From Paludibaculum fermentans (GTDB lineage Bacteria > Acidobacteriota > Terriglobia > Bryobacterales > Bryobacteraceae), in the NCBI RefSeq assembly GCF_015277775.1, contig NZ_CP063849.1:2790001-2854000 (forward strand): 64,000 nucleotides of DNA, given 5' to 3'. Position numbers and translations under genes: made by a program. Positions 17,918 through 36,654 of the stretch are shown piece after piece. The notes beneath the pieces are model-generated. The model was not told where the DNA came from and searched no databases. It saw only the letters and a program-made list of their open reading frames with translations. Numbering within the stretch: position 1 is the stretch's first letter; the number at the start of each line of letters is the position of its first letter.

Positions 17918-19879
17918 TTAAGGGACCAGCGGGAGCCAGACCGCGCTCGAGGCTTCCGCAGAGCGGAAGATCGACTGTGTCGCCTTCACGTAGTCGGCGG
18001 GCTGAGCCATGAAGATATTCGACACATACGTCTGCGGATTCCTGTCGTAGAGAGGGAACCAGCTCGACTGGATCTGCACCATGACGCGGTGGCCCGGCAG
18101 GAAGACGTGGTTCGCTGTGGGCAGGACGAAGCGATAGCGCTGCGTCTTGCCGGCCGGAATGGGTGACGGCCTTTCGAAGCTATCGCGGTAGCGGCCGCGG
18201 AAGATGTCCATGGAAACGGCGAGTTGGTAGCCGCCCATCTCGGGGTAGCTGGGGACTTCGTCCGGATACACGTCGATCAGTTTCACCACCCAGTCGGCGT
18301 CGGTGCCGGTGGTTGCGGCGTAGAGGTCGGCGATGGGCGCGCCGCTGATGCGCATCGGGGCGGTGAGTTTCTCGGTTTCGTAGACCAACACGTCGGGGCG
18401 GTCAACGACGAAGCGCTGATCCCAGATGAGCCACTGGCGCCAGCGTTCCCCATCAGCGAATCGCACGGGGCGCGGCAGATACGGGATGGGCTTGGCCGGG
18501 TCAGAGACATACGAGTCGGACGCGGCTGCCTGGCTGGGTTTGTCGAATGCGAGTGCCGAGCCGGCCTGGAGATAGATCGGCTTCATGGGCGCCGCGCAGC
18601 CCGATTCGCAGGCCAGCGGCCAGTTCTTCAACCGGTCCCAATGGTTCTCGCCGGTGTTGTAGATGAAGATGGGCGGAGTGTCGGCCTGCGGGGCACCGGC
18701 CTTCAGGTACTGATTGAAGAACGGCAGCAGCACGTCCCGGCGGAACTCAGTGGCGGTGTCGCCCTGCCACTTCAGCGGACCCAAGTTGTAGGCATCGTAG
18801 TTGACCTGGCTGTGACGCCACGGTCCCATCACCAGGTAGTTATGACCGGCCTGGCCTTTCGCTTTCAGCGAGAGATAGCAATGAATGGCGCCCCACATGT
18901 CTTCCTGGTCCCAGAGGCCCTGGATCCACATGGTGGGTATGCTCGACGGCCGCTCGGCGACCAACTTGTCCAGCGCCTGCCCCTGCCAGAACTCGTCGTA
19001 GGCCGGATGCTCCGTCATCTTCTGGACCCACGGCAACTGGTCGAGGCCGTACTTGCGGGCGTAGGCGCCGGAGGAACCGGCACGGAGGAAGCTCTCGAAG
19101 TCGTCGTAGTAGCCGCGGTCGATCCCATCACCACCACCGCGACTCGAAGTCTGGCCGGCGGTGTAGTCGTAGTTGGTCTGGCGGAAGGCGCCGTAGTGGA
19201 ACCAGTCGTCGCCCATCCAGCCGTCGACCATCGGGCTCTCGGGTGCGGCCACCTTCAAAGCCGGGTGCGGTCCAAGAAGAGCCATCACCACGGTGAAGCC
19301 TTCGTAGGACGAGCCCAGCATGCCGACGCGGCCATTGGATTCGGGCACGTTCTTCACCAGCCAGTCGATGGTGTCGTAGGCGTCGGTGACATGATCCGTC
19401 GATGCCGGGTTGAGGGGGCCGCGTACCGGCCGGGTCATCACATAGTCGCCTTCGGACTTGTGTTTGCCACGCACGTCCTGGAAGACGCGGATATAGCCGG
19501 CCTGAACGAAGACCTCGTCACCCTGCGGCAGCGTGGAGAGCATGAGGGGGCTATGATTGCGGCGTGTGCGGCCAAAGGCGTTGTAGGGTGTACGCGTGAG
19601 CAGGATCGGAGCGTCGTGGGCTCCCTTGGGGATGACGATGGAGGTGAAAAGCTTGACTCCGTCGCGCATCGGAATCATGACTTCGCGGCGGATGTGATCG
19701 TAGCCGTCGGTGGGGACGTGGAATTCCTTTGGAACATCGTTTCCGCCCGGCGACGCTTGCTGCGCCGCGGCCGGGATCCAAGTAAAACACGCGCCCAGCA
19801 ACACAGCCGCGAGGAAGGGAGCGCGGCATCGGATGGCAAGACCTACTTTCAGACTGCCCTGACAGTGGAGAAAACCCAT
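17918..19879 (-). CDS. CocE/NonD-family acyl hydrolase (X-Pro dipeptidyl-peptidase S15 fold)
   Basis: A 653-residue exported hydrolase with a signal peptide ending near AAAQQ (residue 41). The alpha/beta-hydrolase domain starts near VMIPMRDGVKL. The nucleophile is the second serine of GSSYEG (189-194), and oxyanion-type motifs FQDVRGKHKSEG precede it. The C-terminal jelly-roll domain typical of CocE and glutaryl-7-ACA acylases (GHRVMVQIQSSWFPLYDRNPQT) is intact. Members hydrolyse esters, amides or X-Pro dipeptides; the substrate cannot be called here. It stands alone, flanked by the DinB terminator and the rpoC terminator. Confidence 0.9.
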   Translation of the reverse strand: MGFLHCQGSLKVGLAIRCRAPFLAAVLLGACFTWIPAAAQQASPGGNDVPKEFHVPTDGYDHIRREVMIPMRDGVKLFTSIVIPKGAHDAPILLTRTPYNAFGRTRRNHSPLMLSTLPQGDEVFVQAGYIRVFQDVRGKHKSEGDYVMTRPVRGPLNPASTDHVTDAYDTIDWLVKNVPESNGRVGMLGSSYEGFTVVMALLGPHPALKVAAPESPMVDGWMGDDWFHYGAFRQTNYDYTAGQTSSRGGGDGIDRGYYDDFESFLRAGSSGAYARKYGLDQLPWVQKMTEHPAYDEFWQGQALDKLVAERPSSIPTMWIQGLWDQEDMWGAIHCYLSLKAKGQAGHNYLVMGPWRHSQVNYDAYNLGPLKWQGDTATEFRRDVLLPFFNQYLKAGAPQADTPPIFIYNTGENHWDRLKNWPLACESGCAAPMKPIYLQAGSALAFDKPSQAAASDSYVSDPAKPIPYLPRPVRFADGERWRQWLIWDQRFVVDRPDVLVYETEKLTAPMRISGAPIADLYAATTGTDADWVVKLIDVYPDEVPSYPEMGGYQLAVSMDIFRGRYRDSFERPSPIPAGKTQRYRFVLPTANHVFLPGHRVMVQIQSSWFPLYDRNPQTYVSNIFMAQPADYVKATQSIFRSAEASSAVWLPLVP

Positions 19880-19940
19880 CTATAGAGTGTAGCCATGGCA
19901 CACCCGGGGGCGCAGGCCCGCCCCTCGTGATCCCGCCAAA

Positions 19941-19972
19941 AGATAACGGCCGGAGCGTGAGCCCCGGCCGTT
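19941..19972 (-). terminator. Intrinsic terminator of rpoC
   Basis: AACGGCCGG (19945-19953) pairs with CCGGCCGTT (19964-19972) around a 10-nt loop. Reading the minus strand the stem is followed by ATCTTTT. It lies 24 bp beyond the rpoC stop and should end the ribosomal-protein/polymerase transcript. Confidence 0.8.
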
Positions 19973-19996
19973 GATCGTTTCGGATTGAGCGGTTGC

Positions 19997-24229
<4,233 letters not shown>

Positions 24230-24253
24230 ATTTCGCCTCCTGTCCTACTCCGG

Positions 24254-28576
<4,323 letters not shown>

Positions 28577-29051
28577 TCTCCACTCCTTAAGGCGCCGATC
28601 TCATCCGGCGGCGGGGCCGCCAGGAAGAGTCTGGCATCCCTAACTACCCGAACATCGGGCGATAGGGGTGAATCTCGGGATCGTATGTCGGGAGATGCCC
28701 GGCGCAGGGATGTCTGTCACCAAGGGCAGGAAATTGGACCAGTTCAGACAGGACAAGCCGGGAAGAATTTGGGGTACACACCGGCTGCGCAGTAGGAACG
28801 AAGTGTTGAGGTCACCCGGACGCCGCCATGGTACGGAACCCGGGTCGAATATCTTTAGCACTGGCGCAGCGATTCCTGATCCGGCTGCAGAATCTGATGC
28901 CCCCAGTCTAACAGAATGAAAAACAAACCGTCAAACGGGTGTTACTTGGGCACGCAGAAGCGGCCGGTTACAGAGCATCCCATCCGGGAACCCCGCAACC
29001 CGCCGCATCTCTGTTTTGTCGATAGGATTGCGCCCACACAGGACGCATTCA
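28577..29051. other. 475-bp rplL-rpoB spacer
   Basis: No gene is supported here. The spacer contains a sigma70-like promoter reading toward rpoB (listed separately), which would leave a long untranslated leader of about 320 nt. Short frames on both strands lack ribosome-binding sites and look random. Confidence 0.5.
28905..28934 (-). promoter_or_regulatory. Putative sigma70 promoter for rpoBC
   Basis: On the minus strand TTGACG (28934-28929) is followed after 18 nt by TAGACT (28910-28905). The -35 matches consensus at five of six positions and the -10 at four of six. It lies about 120 bp after the rplL stop and would let rpoBC be transcribed separately from the L7/L12 operon. A weak CCGT/ACGG stem with a T-rich tail overlaps it, so the same site could also act as an attenuator. 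Confidence 0.45.
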
Positions 29052-29432
29052 CTACTTGATCTCGACGGTGGCGCCGGCGTCGACGAACTTCTTCTTGATC
29101 GTCTCGGCTTCGTCCTTGTTAACGCCTTCCTTGATCGCCTTCGGAGCCGCTTCCACGAGGTCCTTGGCTTCCTTCAGGCCGAGGCTGGTCACTTCACGCA
29201 CAACCTTGATCACGTTGATCTTGTTGGCGCCGGCAGCCGTCAGAATGACGTTGAACTCGGTCTTTTCTTCCACAACCGCTGCGGCAGCGCCGCCGGCCGC
29301 AGGAGCGGCAACGGCAACAGCGGCGGCGGCGGCGGAAACACCCAGCTTTTCCTCAAGCAGCTTCACCAGCTGGGAGGCTTCCAGAAGCGTCAGGCCCTGG
29401 ATATTTTCGGCAATCGCGTTGATGTCAGCCAT
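29052..29432 (-). CDS. rplL: 50S ribosomal protein L7/L12
   Basis: A 126-residue L7/L12. The N-terminal dimerisation helices ([19 protein letters not shown]) are followed by an Ala-rich hinge (about 33-52) and the C-terminal factor-binding domain with EKTEFNVIL and the helix [24 protein letters not shown]. It forms the flexible stalk that recruits translation GTPases. It follows rplJ by 96 bp, as is usual. Confidence 0.98.
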   Translation of the reverse strand: MADINAIAENIQGLTLLEASQLVKLLEEKLGVSAAAAAVAVAAPAAGGAAAAVVEEKTEFNVILTAAGANKINVIKVVREVTSLGLKEAKDLVEAAPKAIKEGVNKDEAETIKKKFVDAGATVEIK

Positions 29433-29528
29433 TTTAGTTTCGAAACTCCCTATCGTTATAAAATCGTTCCACTCAAGTCCTCACCCGCGCGATCCGCAAT
29501 CCGAACCCCGCCTGGAGGCCTGCCCTCA

Positions 29529-30056
29529 CTAGGAGGAAAACTTGTTTTCCTGGACGCCCTGATCGATGACCACGGCGAGATCGCGGCCCACGCCATTCAA
29601 GACAGTGACCAGTTGCTGTGCCGGAGCATTGATCACCCACAACAGCTTGGCGTAGATCACTTCCTTCGCCGGCATGCTGGACAGTTCCTGGATCGCACTC
29701 AGGTCGATCGCACGGCCTTCCACCAAGCCAGACTTGAAAGTAAATGTCGGATTTGCCTTCGCGTAAGCCGTCAGGGCCTTCGCCAGAGCTACCGGATCCC
29801 CAGTGGTGTAAGCCACCGCGGACACACCCTTCAGCCCTGCCAAAACCTGTGCGGATTCCAGTCCGGCGGACGCCTTCTCCGCGATCGTGTTCTTGATCAC
29901 GTGATACATCCCGCCAGCCCCGCGAACGGTCTTGCGCAATTCGAAATCCTGCGCCACGGTCAGCTTCGTGAAGCCCGTCACAAACACGTTCGGGGATTTC
30001 TGAAGCTCACCACGCAGTTTCTCGAGATCTGCTTGTTTCTTTTTTCTTTCCTTCAT
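29529..30056 (-). CDS. rplJ: 50S ribosomal protein L10
   Basis: A 175-residue L10 protein, the base of the L12 stalk. The N-terminal rRNA-binding part (VFVTGFTKLTVAQDFELRKTVRGAGGMYHVIKNT, residues about 24-57, given in parts) and the C-terminal helix that binds L12 dimers are recognisable. Gene order rplA-rplJ-rplL is canonical. The 30-bp space from rplA leaves no room for the long L10 autoregulatory leader found in some phyla. Confidence 0.97.
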   Translation of the reverse strand: MKERKKKQADLEKLRGELQKSPNVFVTGFTKLTVAQDFELRKTVRGAGGMYHVIKNTIAEKASAGLESAQVLAGLKGVSAVAYTTGDPVALAKALTAYAKANPTFTFKSGLVEGRAIDLSAIQELSSMPAKEVIYAKLLWVINAPAQQLVTVLNGVGRDLAVVIDQGVQENKFSS

Positions 30057-30086
30057 GACCGGGTCCTTTCGCGAGCGCGCTCGATG

Positions 30087-30794
30087 CTACAGTTGACGGA
30101 GGTTGTAGACAGTTACGTCCAGAGCGACGCCCGGCCCCATGGTGGAGCAGACCGTTGCACTCTTCACGTACTTGCCCTTGGCCACCGAAGGCTTCGCCTT
30201 AATGACGGCCTGAATCAGTGTGCTCGCGTTTTCCAGCAACTTGTCGGTCGCAAAACCAACCTTGCCCACCGGCGCGTGAATCACGCCAGTCTTGTCTACG
30301 CGGAACTCCACCTTGCCGGCCTTCACTTCGTTGACAGCCTTGGTGACGTCCGTCGTCACCGTTCCGGTTTTCGGGTTCGGCATCAGGCCACGAGGACCCA
30401 GTATCTTACCCAACCGCGCCATCGACCGCATCATGTCGGGGGTCGCAATGACAGCATCGAAGTCCATCCAGTTTTCTTTCTGGATCTTCTCCACCAACTC
30501 ATCGCCGCCGAAAAATTCGGCGCCCGCCGCTTCTGCCTCACGAATCTTGTCGCCAGAGGCGATCACCAGCACCCGCTTGCTCTTGCCGAGCCCGTTCGGC
30601 AGAACGACGGTGCCGCGAACCATCTGGTCCGCGTGCTTCGGATCGACTCCCAACCGCATGTGCACTTCGACCGTCTCGTCGAACTTCGAGAACTTGATCT
30701 TTTGTACCAGCGGGATGGCGTCTTCGAGCGTGTAGGGCCGCTTCTCGATTTGCCCCGCGGCCGCAGTATACTTTTTGCCTGGTTTTCTTGCCAT
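30087..30794 (-). CDS. rplA: 50S ribosomal protein L1
   Basis: A 235-residue L1. [21 protein letters not shown] and the signature near [17 protein letters not shown] are diagnostic. The frame stays open upstream, but the ATG at 30794 gives the standard N-terminus (MARKPGKKY). L1 binds 23S rRNA at the L1 stalk and often represses its own operon. The 181-bp gap before it, between rplK and rplA, is unusually long and contains an ACCGG-GTAA-CCGGT hairpin (30822-30835) 27 bp upstream of the start that could take part in such control. Confidence 0.97.
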   Translation of the reverse strand: MARKPGKKYTAAAGQIEKRPYTLEDAIPLVQKIKFSKFDETVEVHMRLGVDPKHADQMVRGTVVLPNGLGKSKRVLVIASGDKIREAEAAGAEFFGGDELVEKIQKENWMDFDAVIATPDMMRSMARLGKILGPRGLMPNPKTGTVTTDVTKAVNEVKAGKVEFRVDKTGVIHAPVGKVGFATDKLLENASTLIQAVIKAKPSVAKGKYVKSATVCSTMGPGVALDVTVYNLRQL

Positions 30795-30975
30795 AGTGTG
30801 ACTGGTCCAAACGGCCTTTCCACCGGTTACCCGGTCATAAGACCTCCCAATGTGGTCGGATTGCCCACCGTGCCCTGAATTGCGACCCGGTAAACGTTCC
30901 GTTAGATTGGAAAAGAACGAAACTACTACTTTAGCATGGGCGCGACTGGCGCGTCCACACCGGAACACGCTGAGA

Positions 30976-31407
30976 CTAGTTAATTACTTCCACGCCCATC
31001 GAAACGCACGCACCCTTTACCTGGGCAATCGCTGAATCGATATCAAACGAATTCAGGTCGGGCATCTTCAGCTTCGCGATTTCCTCAACCTGCTTCATCG
31101 TAATCTTGCCGACTTTGTTCTTATTCGGCTCCGCACTGCCCTTCGCCAGGTTGCAGGCACGCTTCACCAGAATCGCCACCGGCGGCGTCTTGGTGATGAA
31201 GGTGAACGAACGGTCCGAGTAGATCGTGATGACTACCGGGATGATCAGCCCTTCCTGGTCCTTGGCGGAGGTCTTGGCGTTGAACGCCTTGCAGAACTCC
31301 ATAATGTTGACGCCCTGCGGACCGAGCGCCGTGCCGACTGGAGGCGCCGGAGTCGCCTTCCCCGCCGGAATTTGCAGCTTCACTTGAGCCGTTACTTTCT
31401 TCGCCAT
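30976..31407 (-). CDS. rplK: 50S ribosomal protein L11
   Basis: A 143-residue L11, full length. The N-terminal [22 protein letters not shown] region is the thiostrepton/RelA-contact domain, and the C-terminal rRNA-binding domain contains [15 protein letters not shown]. It follows nusG by 77 bp in the usual nusG-rplK-rplA order. Confidence 0.98.
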   Translation of the reverse strand: MAKKVTAQVKLQIPAGKATPAPPVGTALGPQGVNIMEFCKAFNAKTSAKDQEGLIIPVVITIYSDRSFTFITKTPPVAILVKRACNLAKGSAEPNKNKVGKITMKQVEEIAKLKMPDLNSFDIDSAIAQVKGACVSMGVEVIN

Positions 31408-31484
31408 TTCAAAACCCTTCTCAAACTCTTCTCAAGCGCACGCCCGGCACTTGCCTGCAGGCGCCAGCCTGGCCAAACAGCCTG

Positions 31485-32165
31485 CTAGCTGATCTTCTCC
31501 ACCTGGAGAAATTCGAGCTCCACCGGAGTCGCGCGGCCAAAAATCGTCACGAGCACGCGCAGCGTGTTCCGGTCCGAGTTCACCTCGTCCACCTTGCCTT
31601 GGAAGTTGGTGAACGGACCATCCACGATCCGTACGGTCTCGCTCTTCTCGAAACTCATCTTCGGACGCGGCCGCTCAGCAGCCGACGCCTGACGGTAAAG
31701 AATCGCGTTTACTTCGTCCGCCGTCAACGGCACCGGCGTGTTGCCGCCGCCCACGAACCCGGTTACCCGGGGCGTGTTCTTTACGTGATGCCAAAGCTCG
31801 TCGTCCATGGCCATCTGCACCATGACGTAGCCCGGATAAAGCAGACGCTTGCTGGTGACCTTCTTGCCATTCCTCAACTCAACCACTTCTTCAGTGGGAA
31901 TCAGGATCTGACCCAACCGGTCTGCAAACGCATACGCCGAGGCCCGGGCCCTCAGCGATTCCGCAACCTTGTTTTCGAATCCGGAGTAGGTGTGGATGAT
32001 GAACCAATCCATGCCAGGGAGAGCATTCGGATCGGCCGCCGCGGCAATCTCCTCCGCGGTTACCTCCTCGGGAGACTCCGACTGGGCACCGTTTACCGGC
32101 GCGTCTTCAGACGGATCGGGGATGCCGCCTGCCTCGTTATTTTGATCGAAGTCTTGCTCGGACAT
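31485..32165 (-). CDS. nusG: Transcription termination/antitermination factor NusG
   Basis: A 226-residue NusG. The NGN domain starts near [15 protein letters not shown] (about residue 50) and the KOW domain is near [15 protein letters not shown] (about 180). Ahead of the NGN domain lies an acidic low-complexity extension of about 45 residues, rich in Glu, Asp, Ala and Pro, that E. coli NusG lacks. NusG binds the polymerase clamp and couples transcription to Rho or the ribosome. It follows secE by 29 bp. Confidence 0.97.
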   Translation of the reverse strand: MSEQDFDQNNEAGGIPDPSEDAPVNGAQSESPEEVTAEEIAAAADPNALPGMDWFIIHTYSGFENKVAESLRARASAYAFADRLGQILIPTEEVVELRNGKKVTSKRLLYPGYVMVQMAMDDELWHHVKNTPRVTGFVGGGNTPVPLTADEVNAILYRQASAAERPRPKMSFEKSETVRIVDGPFTNFQGKVDEVNSDRNTLRVLVTIFGRATPVELEFLQVEKIS

Positions 32166-32194
32166 GGACTAAACCCTTGTCTAGCTTGCGCTTA

Positions 32195-32455
32195 CTACTT
32201 CCGTGCCAGCGTCTGGAAAATCTGATTGATCGCCCGGCCCAGCAGCATGTCAACCACCGCGAAGTAGGCCGCGAACAGAAATACTGCTGCGATCACAACC
32301 CCTGTTGTTGCTTGCACTTGTGCCTTGTTGGGCCAGCTCACCCGGCGCATCTCGGCTTTCAGATCCGAGACGTATTCCTTGACCTGTTCGATCCAGCCCG
32401 CGACGCCGGTCTGTGGCTGGTTGTCGCCGCTCGCTGCCGTAGTTACTGCCGCCAT
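32195..32455 (-). CDS. secE: Preprotein translocase subunit SecE
   Basis: An 86-residue SecE of the short, single-span type. The amphipathic helix and conserved segment EQVKEYVSDLKAEMRRVSWPNKAQV (about 22-46) precede one membrane helix (about 50-70). SecE clamps SecY in the translocon. A GTG nine bases upstream (32464) could also start it; the ATG at 32455 has AAAGG at a workable distance. Position between tRNA-Trp and nusG is canonical. Confidence 0.95.
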   Translation of the reverse strand: MAAVTTAASGDNQPQTGVAGWIEQVKEYVSDLKAEMRRVSWPNKAQVQATTGVVIAAVFLFAAYFAVVDMLLGRAINQIFQTLARK

Positions 32456-32579
32456 GGATGGCACCTTTTCCGAAGCCTTTCCGAGAGGCGTGCCTTAGGC
32501 ACACCCGCTACCGACGAACGCCCCTTACACAGGCGTCTTGATTGAAATCCACCCAGATCTGGTCCGGATGCCAGGAAGA

Positions 32580-32653
32580 TGGCAGGGGATGAGGGAATCG
32601 AACCCCCACATGCGGTTTTGGAGACCGCTGGTCTACCGTTAACCTAATCCCCT
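32580..32653 (-). tRNA. tRNA-Trp (CCA)
   Basis: Acceptor arms AGGGGAT/ATCCCCT pair fully. The anticodon stem GCGGT/ACCGC encloses loop CTCCAAA with anticodon CCA. The T arm has GGTTCGATTCC, and the 3' CCA is encoded. It lies between tuf and secE, its usual place. Confidence 0.97.
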
Positions 32654-32743
32654 TCCCGGTAAACACTCAGTATTATAGCTCAACTTCCGGACAGCCTCGG
32701 GAACCAGCCGCCCGTACTTTCCACCCAAACCCTTGCGAACAAA

Positions 32744-32772
32744 CGCGGCGGCCTTCTTTTAAAGCCGCCGCG
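32744..32772 (-). terminator. Terminator after tuf
   Basis: CGCGGCGGC and TT (32744-32755) pair with AA and GCCGCCGCG (32762-32772) 13 bp beyond the tuf stop. On the minus strand the stem is followed by TTTGTT. It separates tuf from the tRNA-Trp-secE-nusG unit. Confidence 0.7.
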
Positions 32773-32785
32773 CGTCCTTCAATCA

Positions 32786-33976
<1,191 letters not shown>

Positions 33977-34084
33977 GCGTGCGACTCCCTGCTGCCTCCC
34001 GCCTAATCCAGCTTTTTGTGGGGACCGGCCGCCCGCCTCGGGCTCACCGGAACCTGGAAGGGTCCAGCTCGTCTTGAAAAATTC

Positions 34085-34160
<76 letters not shown>

Positions 34161-34296
34161 CCTGCAACTTACTTTAGCGCAACCCTACCCGCCTATGGCA
34201 ACCCCGGCACACTGCTCTCCGCGATTTCCATCACAGACCCAGGTTGGATCGCTTTCGCCCGGTACTTCTCCCGGTTCGCTCTACCATACAAGTAGA

Positions 34297-34385
34297 TGGT
34301 GGACAGGGGAGGATTCGAACCTCCGTAACTCGCAAGGAGTGGCAGATTTACAGTCTGCTGCCATTAACCACTCGGCCACCTGTCC
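34297..34385 (-). tRNA. tRNA-Tyr (GTA)
   Basis: Class II tRNA with a long variable arm. Acceptor arms GGACAGG/CCTGTCC pair fully, the anticodon loop CTGTAAA gives anticodon GTA, the T arm has GGTTCGAATCC, and the 3' CCA is encoded. It is the first gene of the tRNA-Tyr/tRNA-Thr/tuf cluster; no tRNA-Gly lies between it and tRNA-Thr. Confidence 0.97.
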
Positions 34386-34421
34386 GTAACCGTGTTGTCG
34401 CTGCCGGACGGCAACCCTCCC

Positions 34422-34427
34422 AATATA
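34422..34427 (-). promoter_or_regulatory. Putative -10 box for the tRNA-Tyr/tRNA-Thr/tuf unit
   Basis: TATATT on the minus strand, 37 bp upstream of the tRNA-Tyr 5' end and followed by a G-rich discriminator. No good -35 is seen at 16-18 bp, so this rests on the -10 and its position. Confidence 0.35.
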
Positions 34428-34547
34428 ACGCATCAGCGGTCATTTTGCATCAAACAATCGTGCGTGAATTTGTTCTAATCCACCTCCTTGCGTCCCGCCG
34501 CGAAGGATGGTACCAACAGTAGTTCAGGACCCTGCCGCACACCACCC

Positions 34548-35006
34548 ATGCGCCGCCATAAGAGCCTCCACCCGCTGTCCCACCAGCACCACAACGGACT
34601 CGCCCTCTGTGTGCTCATTGAACGCGGTCTCGCCAGGGATTCTTCCGACGCCAACATCCAACGCCTCGCCGCCAAATGCGCCGACCGCTTCGATCTTGAA
34701 CTCGTGAACCACTTTGAACTCGAGGAACAGGACCTCTTCTCGGCCATCCTCTCCGAGCTCGGCCCCAACGCCCAGGTCGACGCGCTGGTCGCCGAACACC
34801 GCCGCATGGAGCAACAGATCGCCCAGCTCCGCGTCGAACCCACCATCGAGCGCCTCCAGGCCTTCGGTGCCCTTCTGCGGGCCCACATCCGGAGCGAGGA
34901 GAATGAACTCTTCGAGAGCGTCCAGGACCGCCTCAGTGACGCCACCATGCAGCGCCTCGGCGACACCTTCGAAGCCCGCGCCGTTCGCGTCTGCCTCGAG
35001 CCCTGA
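34548..35006 (+). CDS. Hemerythrin-like HHE-domain protein
   Basis: A 152-residue four-helix hemerythrin/HHE protein. Iron-ligand candidates are the histidines in LSHQHHNGL (residues about 9-16), HFELEEQDLF near 55, EHRRMEQQI near 79, and HIRSEENELFESV near 112; this H-HxxxE-H-HxxxE spacing is the family pattern. Such proteins bind a di-iron centre and act in oxygen, NO or iron handling. ATG 34548 is chosen because the frame upstream is low complexity. purC follows after 17 bp. Confidence 0.82.
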   Translation: MRRHKSLHPLSHQHHNGLALCVLIERGLARDSSDANIQRLAAKCADRFDLELVNHFELEEQDLFSAILSELGPNAQVDALVAEHRRMEQQIAQLRVEPTIERLQAFGALLRAHIRSEENELFESVQDRLSDATMQRLGDTFEARAVRVCLEP

Positions 35007-35023
35007 TTTCAATCAATATTCCG

Positions 35024-35911
35024 ATGAGCACCCTACTTCAAACCAACATCCCCAGCCTCCCGTTGATCGCCCGTGGCAAGGTCCGCGATGTCTATGCCGT
35101 CGGCGACGACAAACTGCTGATGATCGCCACCGATCGCATCTCCGCGTTCGATTGCGTCCTCGGCTCACCCATTCCAGACAAGGGCCGGGTTCTCACCCAG
35201 CTCTCTCTTTTCTGGTTCGATTTCCTGAAGGACGTCGTACCCAACCACCTGATCTCGGCCAACGTCAGCGACTACCCGGCCGACCTGCACCAGTACAGCG
35301 ACCAGCTCGAAAGCCGCTCCATGCTCGTTAAACGCGCAGAGATGGTGCAGATTGAATGCGTCGCCCGCGGCTACATCTCCGGCTCCGGCTGGAAGGAGTA
35401 CAAGGCGGATGGCACCGTCTGCGGAATCCAGCTCCCCTCCGGACTCAAGGAGAGCGACCGCCTGCCCGAGCCCATCTTCACGCCCGCTTTCAAGGCCCAG
35501 TCGGGCCACGACGAGAACATCAGCTTCGAGAAGGCCGCTCAAATCGCGGGCCAGGACGTTGTCACGCGCCTGCGCGACCTCACCTTGGGCATCTACTCCA
35601 AGGCCGCCGGCTACGCGCTCACCCGCGGCATCATCCTCGCCGATACCAAGTTCGAGTTCGGCTTCATCGGCGACACGCTCACCCTCGGCGACGAAGTCCT
35701 CACGCCCGACTCCTCGCGCTTCTGGCCGGCCGCCGATTACAAGTCCGGCGGCGCGCAGCCCTCTTTCGACAAGCAGTTCGTACGCGACTACCTCGAAACG
35801 CTCTCCTGGAACAAGCAGCCCCCCGCTCCATCGCTGCCGGCCGACGTAATCGAGAAAACGTCCGACAAGTACCGGGAGGCGTACGAAAAGATCACTGGTA
35901 GCAAACTGTGA
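35024..35911 (+). CDS. purC: Phosphoribosylaminoimidazole-succinocarboxamide synthase
   Basis: A 295-residue SAICAR synthetase, which joins aspartate to CAIR in purine synthesis using ATP. The opening ARGKVRDVY (residues about 17-25), the signature ATDRISAFD, the ECVARGYISGSGWKEY segment and DTKFEFG near 210 are conserved. Length matches the single-domain enzyme. A GTGA overlap couples it to the CvpA-type gene. Purine and CvpA functions are also linked in E. coli (cvpA-purF). Confidence 0.97.
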   Translation: MSTLLQTNIPSLPLIARGKVRDVYAVGDDKLLMIATDRISAFDCVLGSPIPDKGRVLTQLSLFWFDFLKDVVPNHLISANVSDYPADLHQYSDQLESRSMLVKRAEMVQIECVARGYISGSGWKEYKADGTVCGIQLPSGLKESDRLPEPIFTPAFKAQSGHDENISFEKAAQIAGQDVVTRLRDLTLGIYSKAAGYALTRGIILADTKFEFGFIGDTLTLGDEVLTPDSSRFWPAADYKSGGAQPSFDKQFVRDYLETLSWNKQPPAPSLPADVIEKTSDKYREAYEKITGSKL

Positions 35912-36477
35912 ACTGGCTCGACATCTTCTTCCTGGTTCTGCTCGGGATCTTCGTGACGCAAGGCATTCGCCGGGGCTTCACGCGGTTGGCAATCGGCCTG
36001 GCATCCACGATGCTGGGCCTTTTCCTCGCAACCTGGTTCTATGGCTCCGCCGGAGCCTACTTCCAGCCCTACCTGAGCTCCCGTGCGCTCTGCAACATCG
36101 TAGGCTTTATGCTCGTCTTTGTTGGCGTTCAGGCGGTGGGAGGCCTTTTGGGCTGGGGCCTCTCCCGCATCTTTAAGTGGACCGGCCTCAGTTGGCTCGA
36201 CCGCATGCTGGGCGCCCTCTTCGGCCTCATCAAGGCCACCCTGATCGGCGTGGTCTTCATCATGATGCTGCTGGCCTTCCCCATCAAGCCGGTGCCCGAC
36301 TCCGTGGCCGATTCCACCGTCGCCCCCTACCTCGTCGAAGCCTCACACGTCCTCGTCTACCTCGCCCCGCGAGATCTCAAGGACGGTTTCCTGGCGACCT
36401 ACGAGCGGGTGAAGAAGCTCTGGACCGGCGTCCGGCATGACGCCGAACACGAAACTCCACCCAAGGCGAGCAACTAG
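35908..36477 (+). CDS. CvpA-family membrane protein
   Basis: A 189-residue CvpA/colicin V production-type protein. Four hydrophobic segments occupy about residues 1-150, beginning LDIFFLVLLGIFVTQGIRRGFTR, which is the CvpA signature, with a glycine-rich third segment. A short charged cytoplasmic tail follows. The GTG start overlaps the purC stop (GTGA). Family members affect envelope stability and biofilm formation; the mechanism is not settled. Confidence 0.85.
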   Translation: MNWLDIFFLVLLGIFVTQGIRRGFTRLAIGLASTMLGLFLATWFYGSAGAYFQPYLSSRALCNIVGFMLVFVGVQAVGGLLGWGLSRIFKWTGLSWLDRMLGALFGLIKATLIGVVFIMMLLAFPIKPVPDSVADSTVAPYLVEASHVLVYLAPRDLKDGFLATYERVKKLWTGVRHDAEHETPPKASN

Positions 36478-36619
36478 CGCGCCGTGATGCCCACCAGGCA
36501 GACGCCGCCAGCCGCGCCGATTCGTCTTCGCCAAAGTCATAACTGCTTGAAACTAAAAGCGATCTGAGCCCCTCTTGCCTGCCCCTGCGCCAGCTGCCTA
36601 AAATCCTCCAAGAAAATAC

Positions 36620-36646
36620 TTGACGTGTCAACTAATGTCGTGTAAT
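36620..36646 (+). promoter_or_regulatory. Promoter with overlapping palindromic operator for marR-type gene
   Basis: TTGACG (36620-36625) and TGTAAT (36641-36646) are spaced by 15 bp. A perfect 12-bp palindrome, TTGACGTGTCAA (36620-36631), covers the -35 box, well placed for binding by the MarR product itself. The expected start of transcription falls within a few bases of the ATG at 36655, and no ribosome-binding site is present, so the mRNA is probably leaderless. Confidence 0.55.
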
Positions 36647-36654
36647 TTAAAGTC

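Noticed and set aside
28640-28919. Short frames in the rplL-rpoB spacer
   Set aside because: No ribosome-binding sites, both strands equally open, no recognisable sequence.
34161-34296. A possible tRNA-Gly between tRNA-Thr and tRNA-Tyr
   Set aside because: No T-arm consensus or acceptor pairing could be found in the 136 bp.
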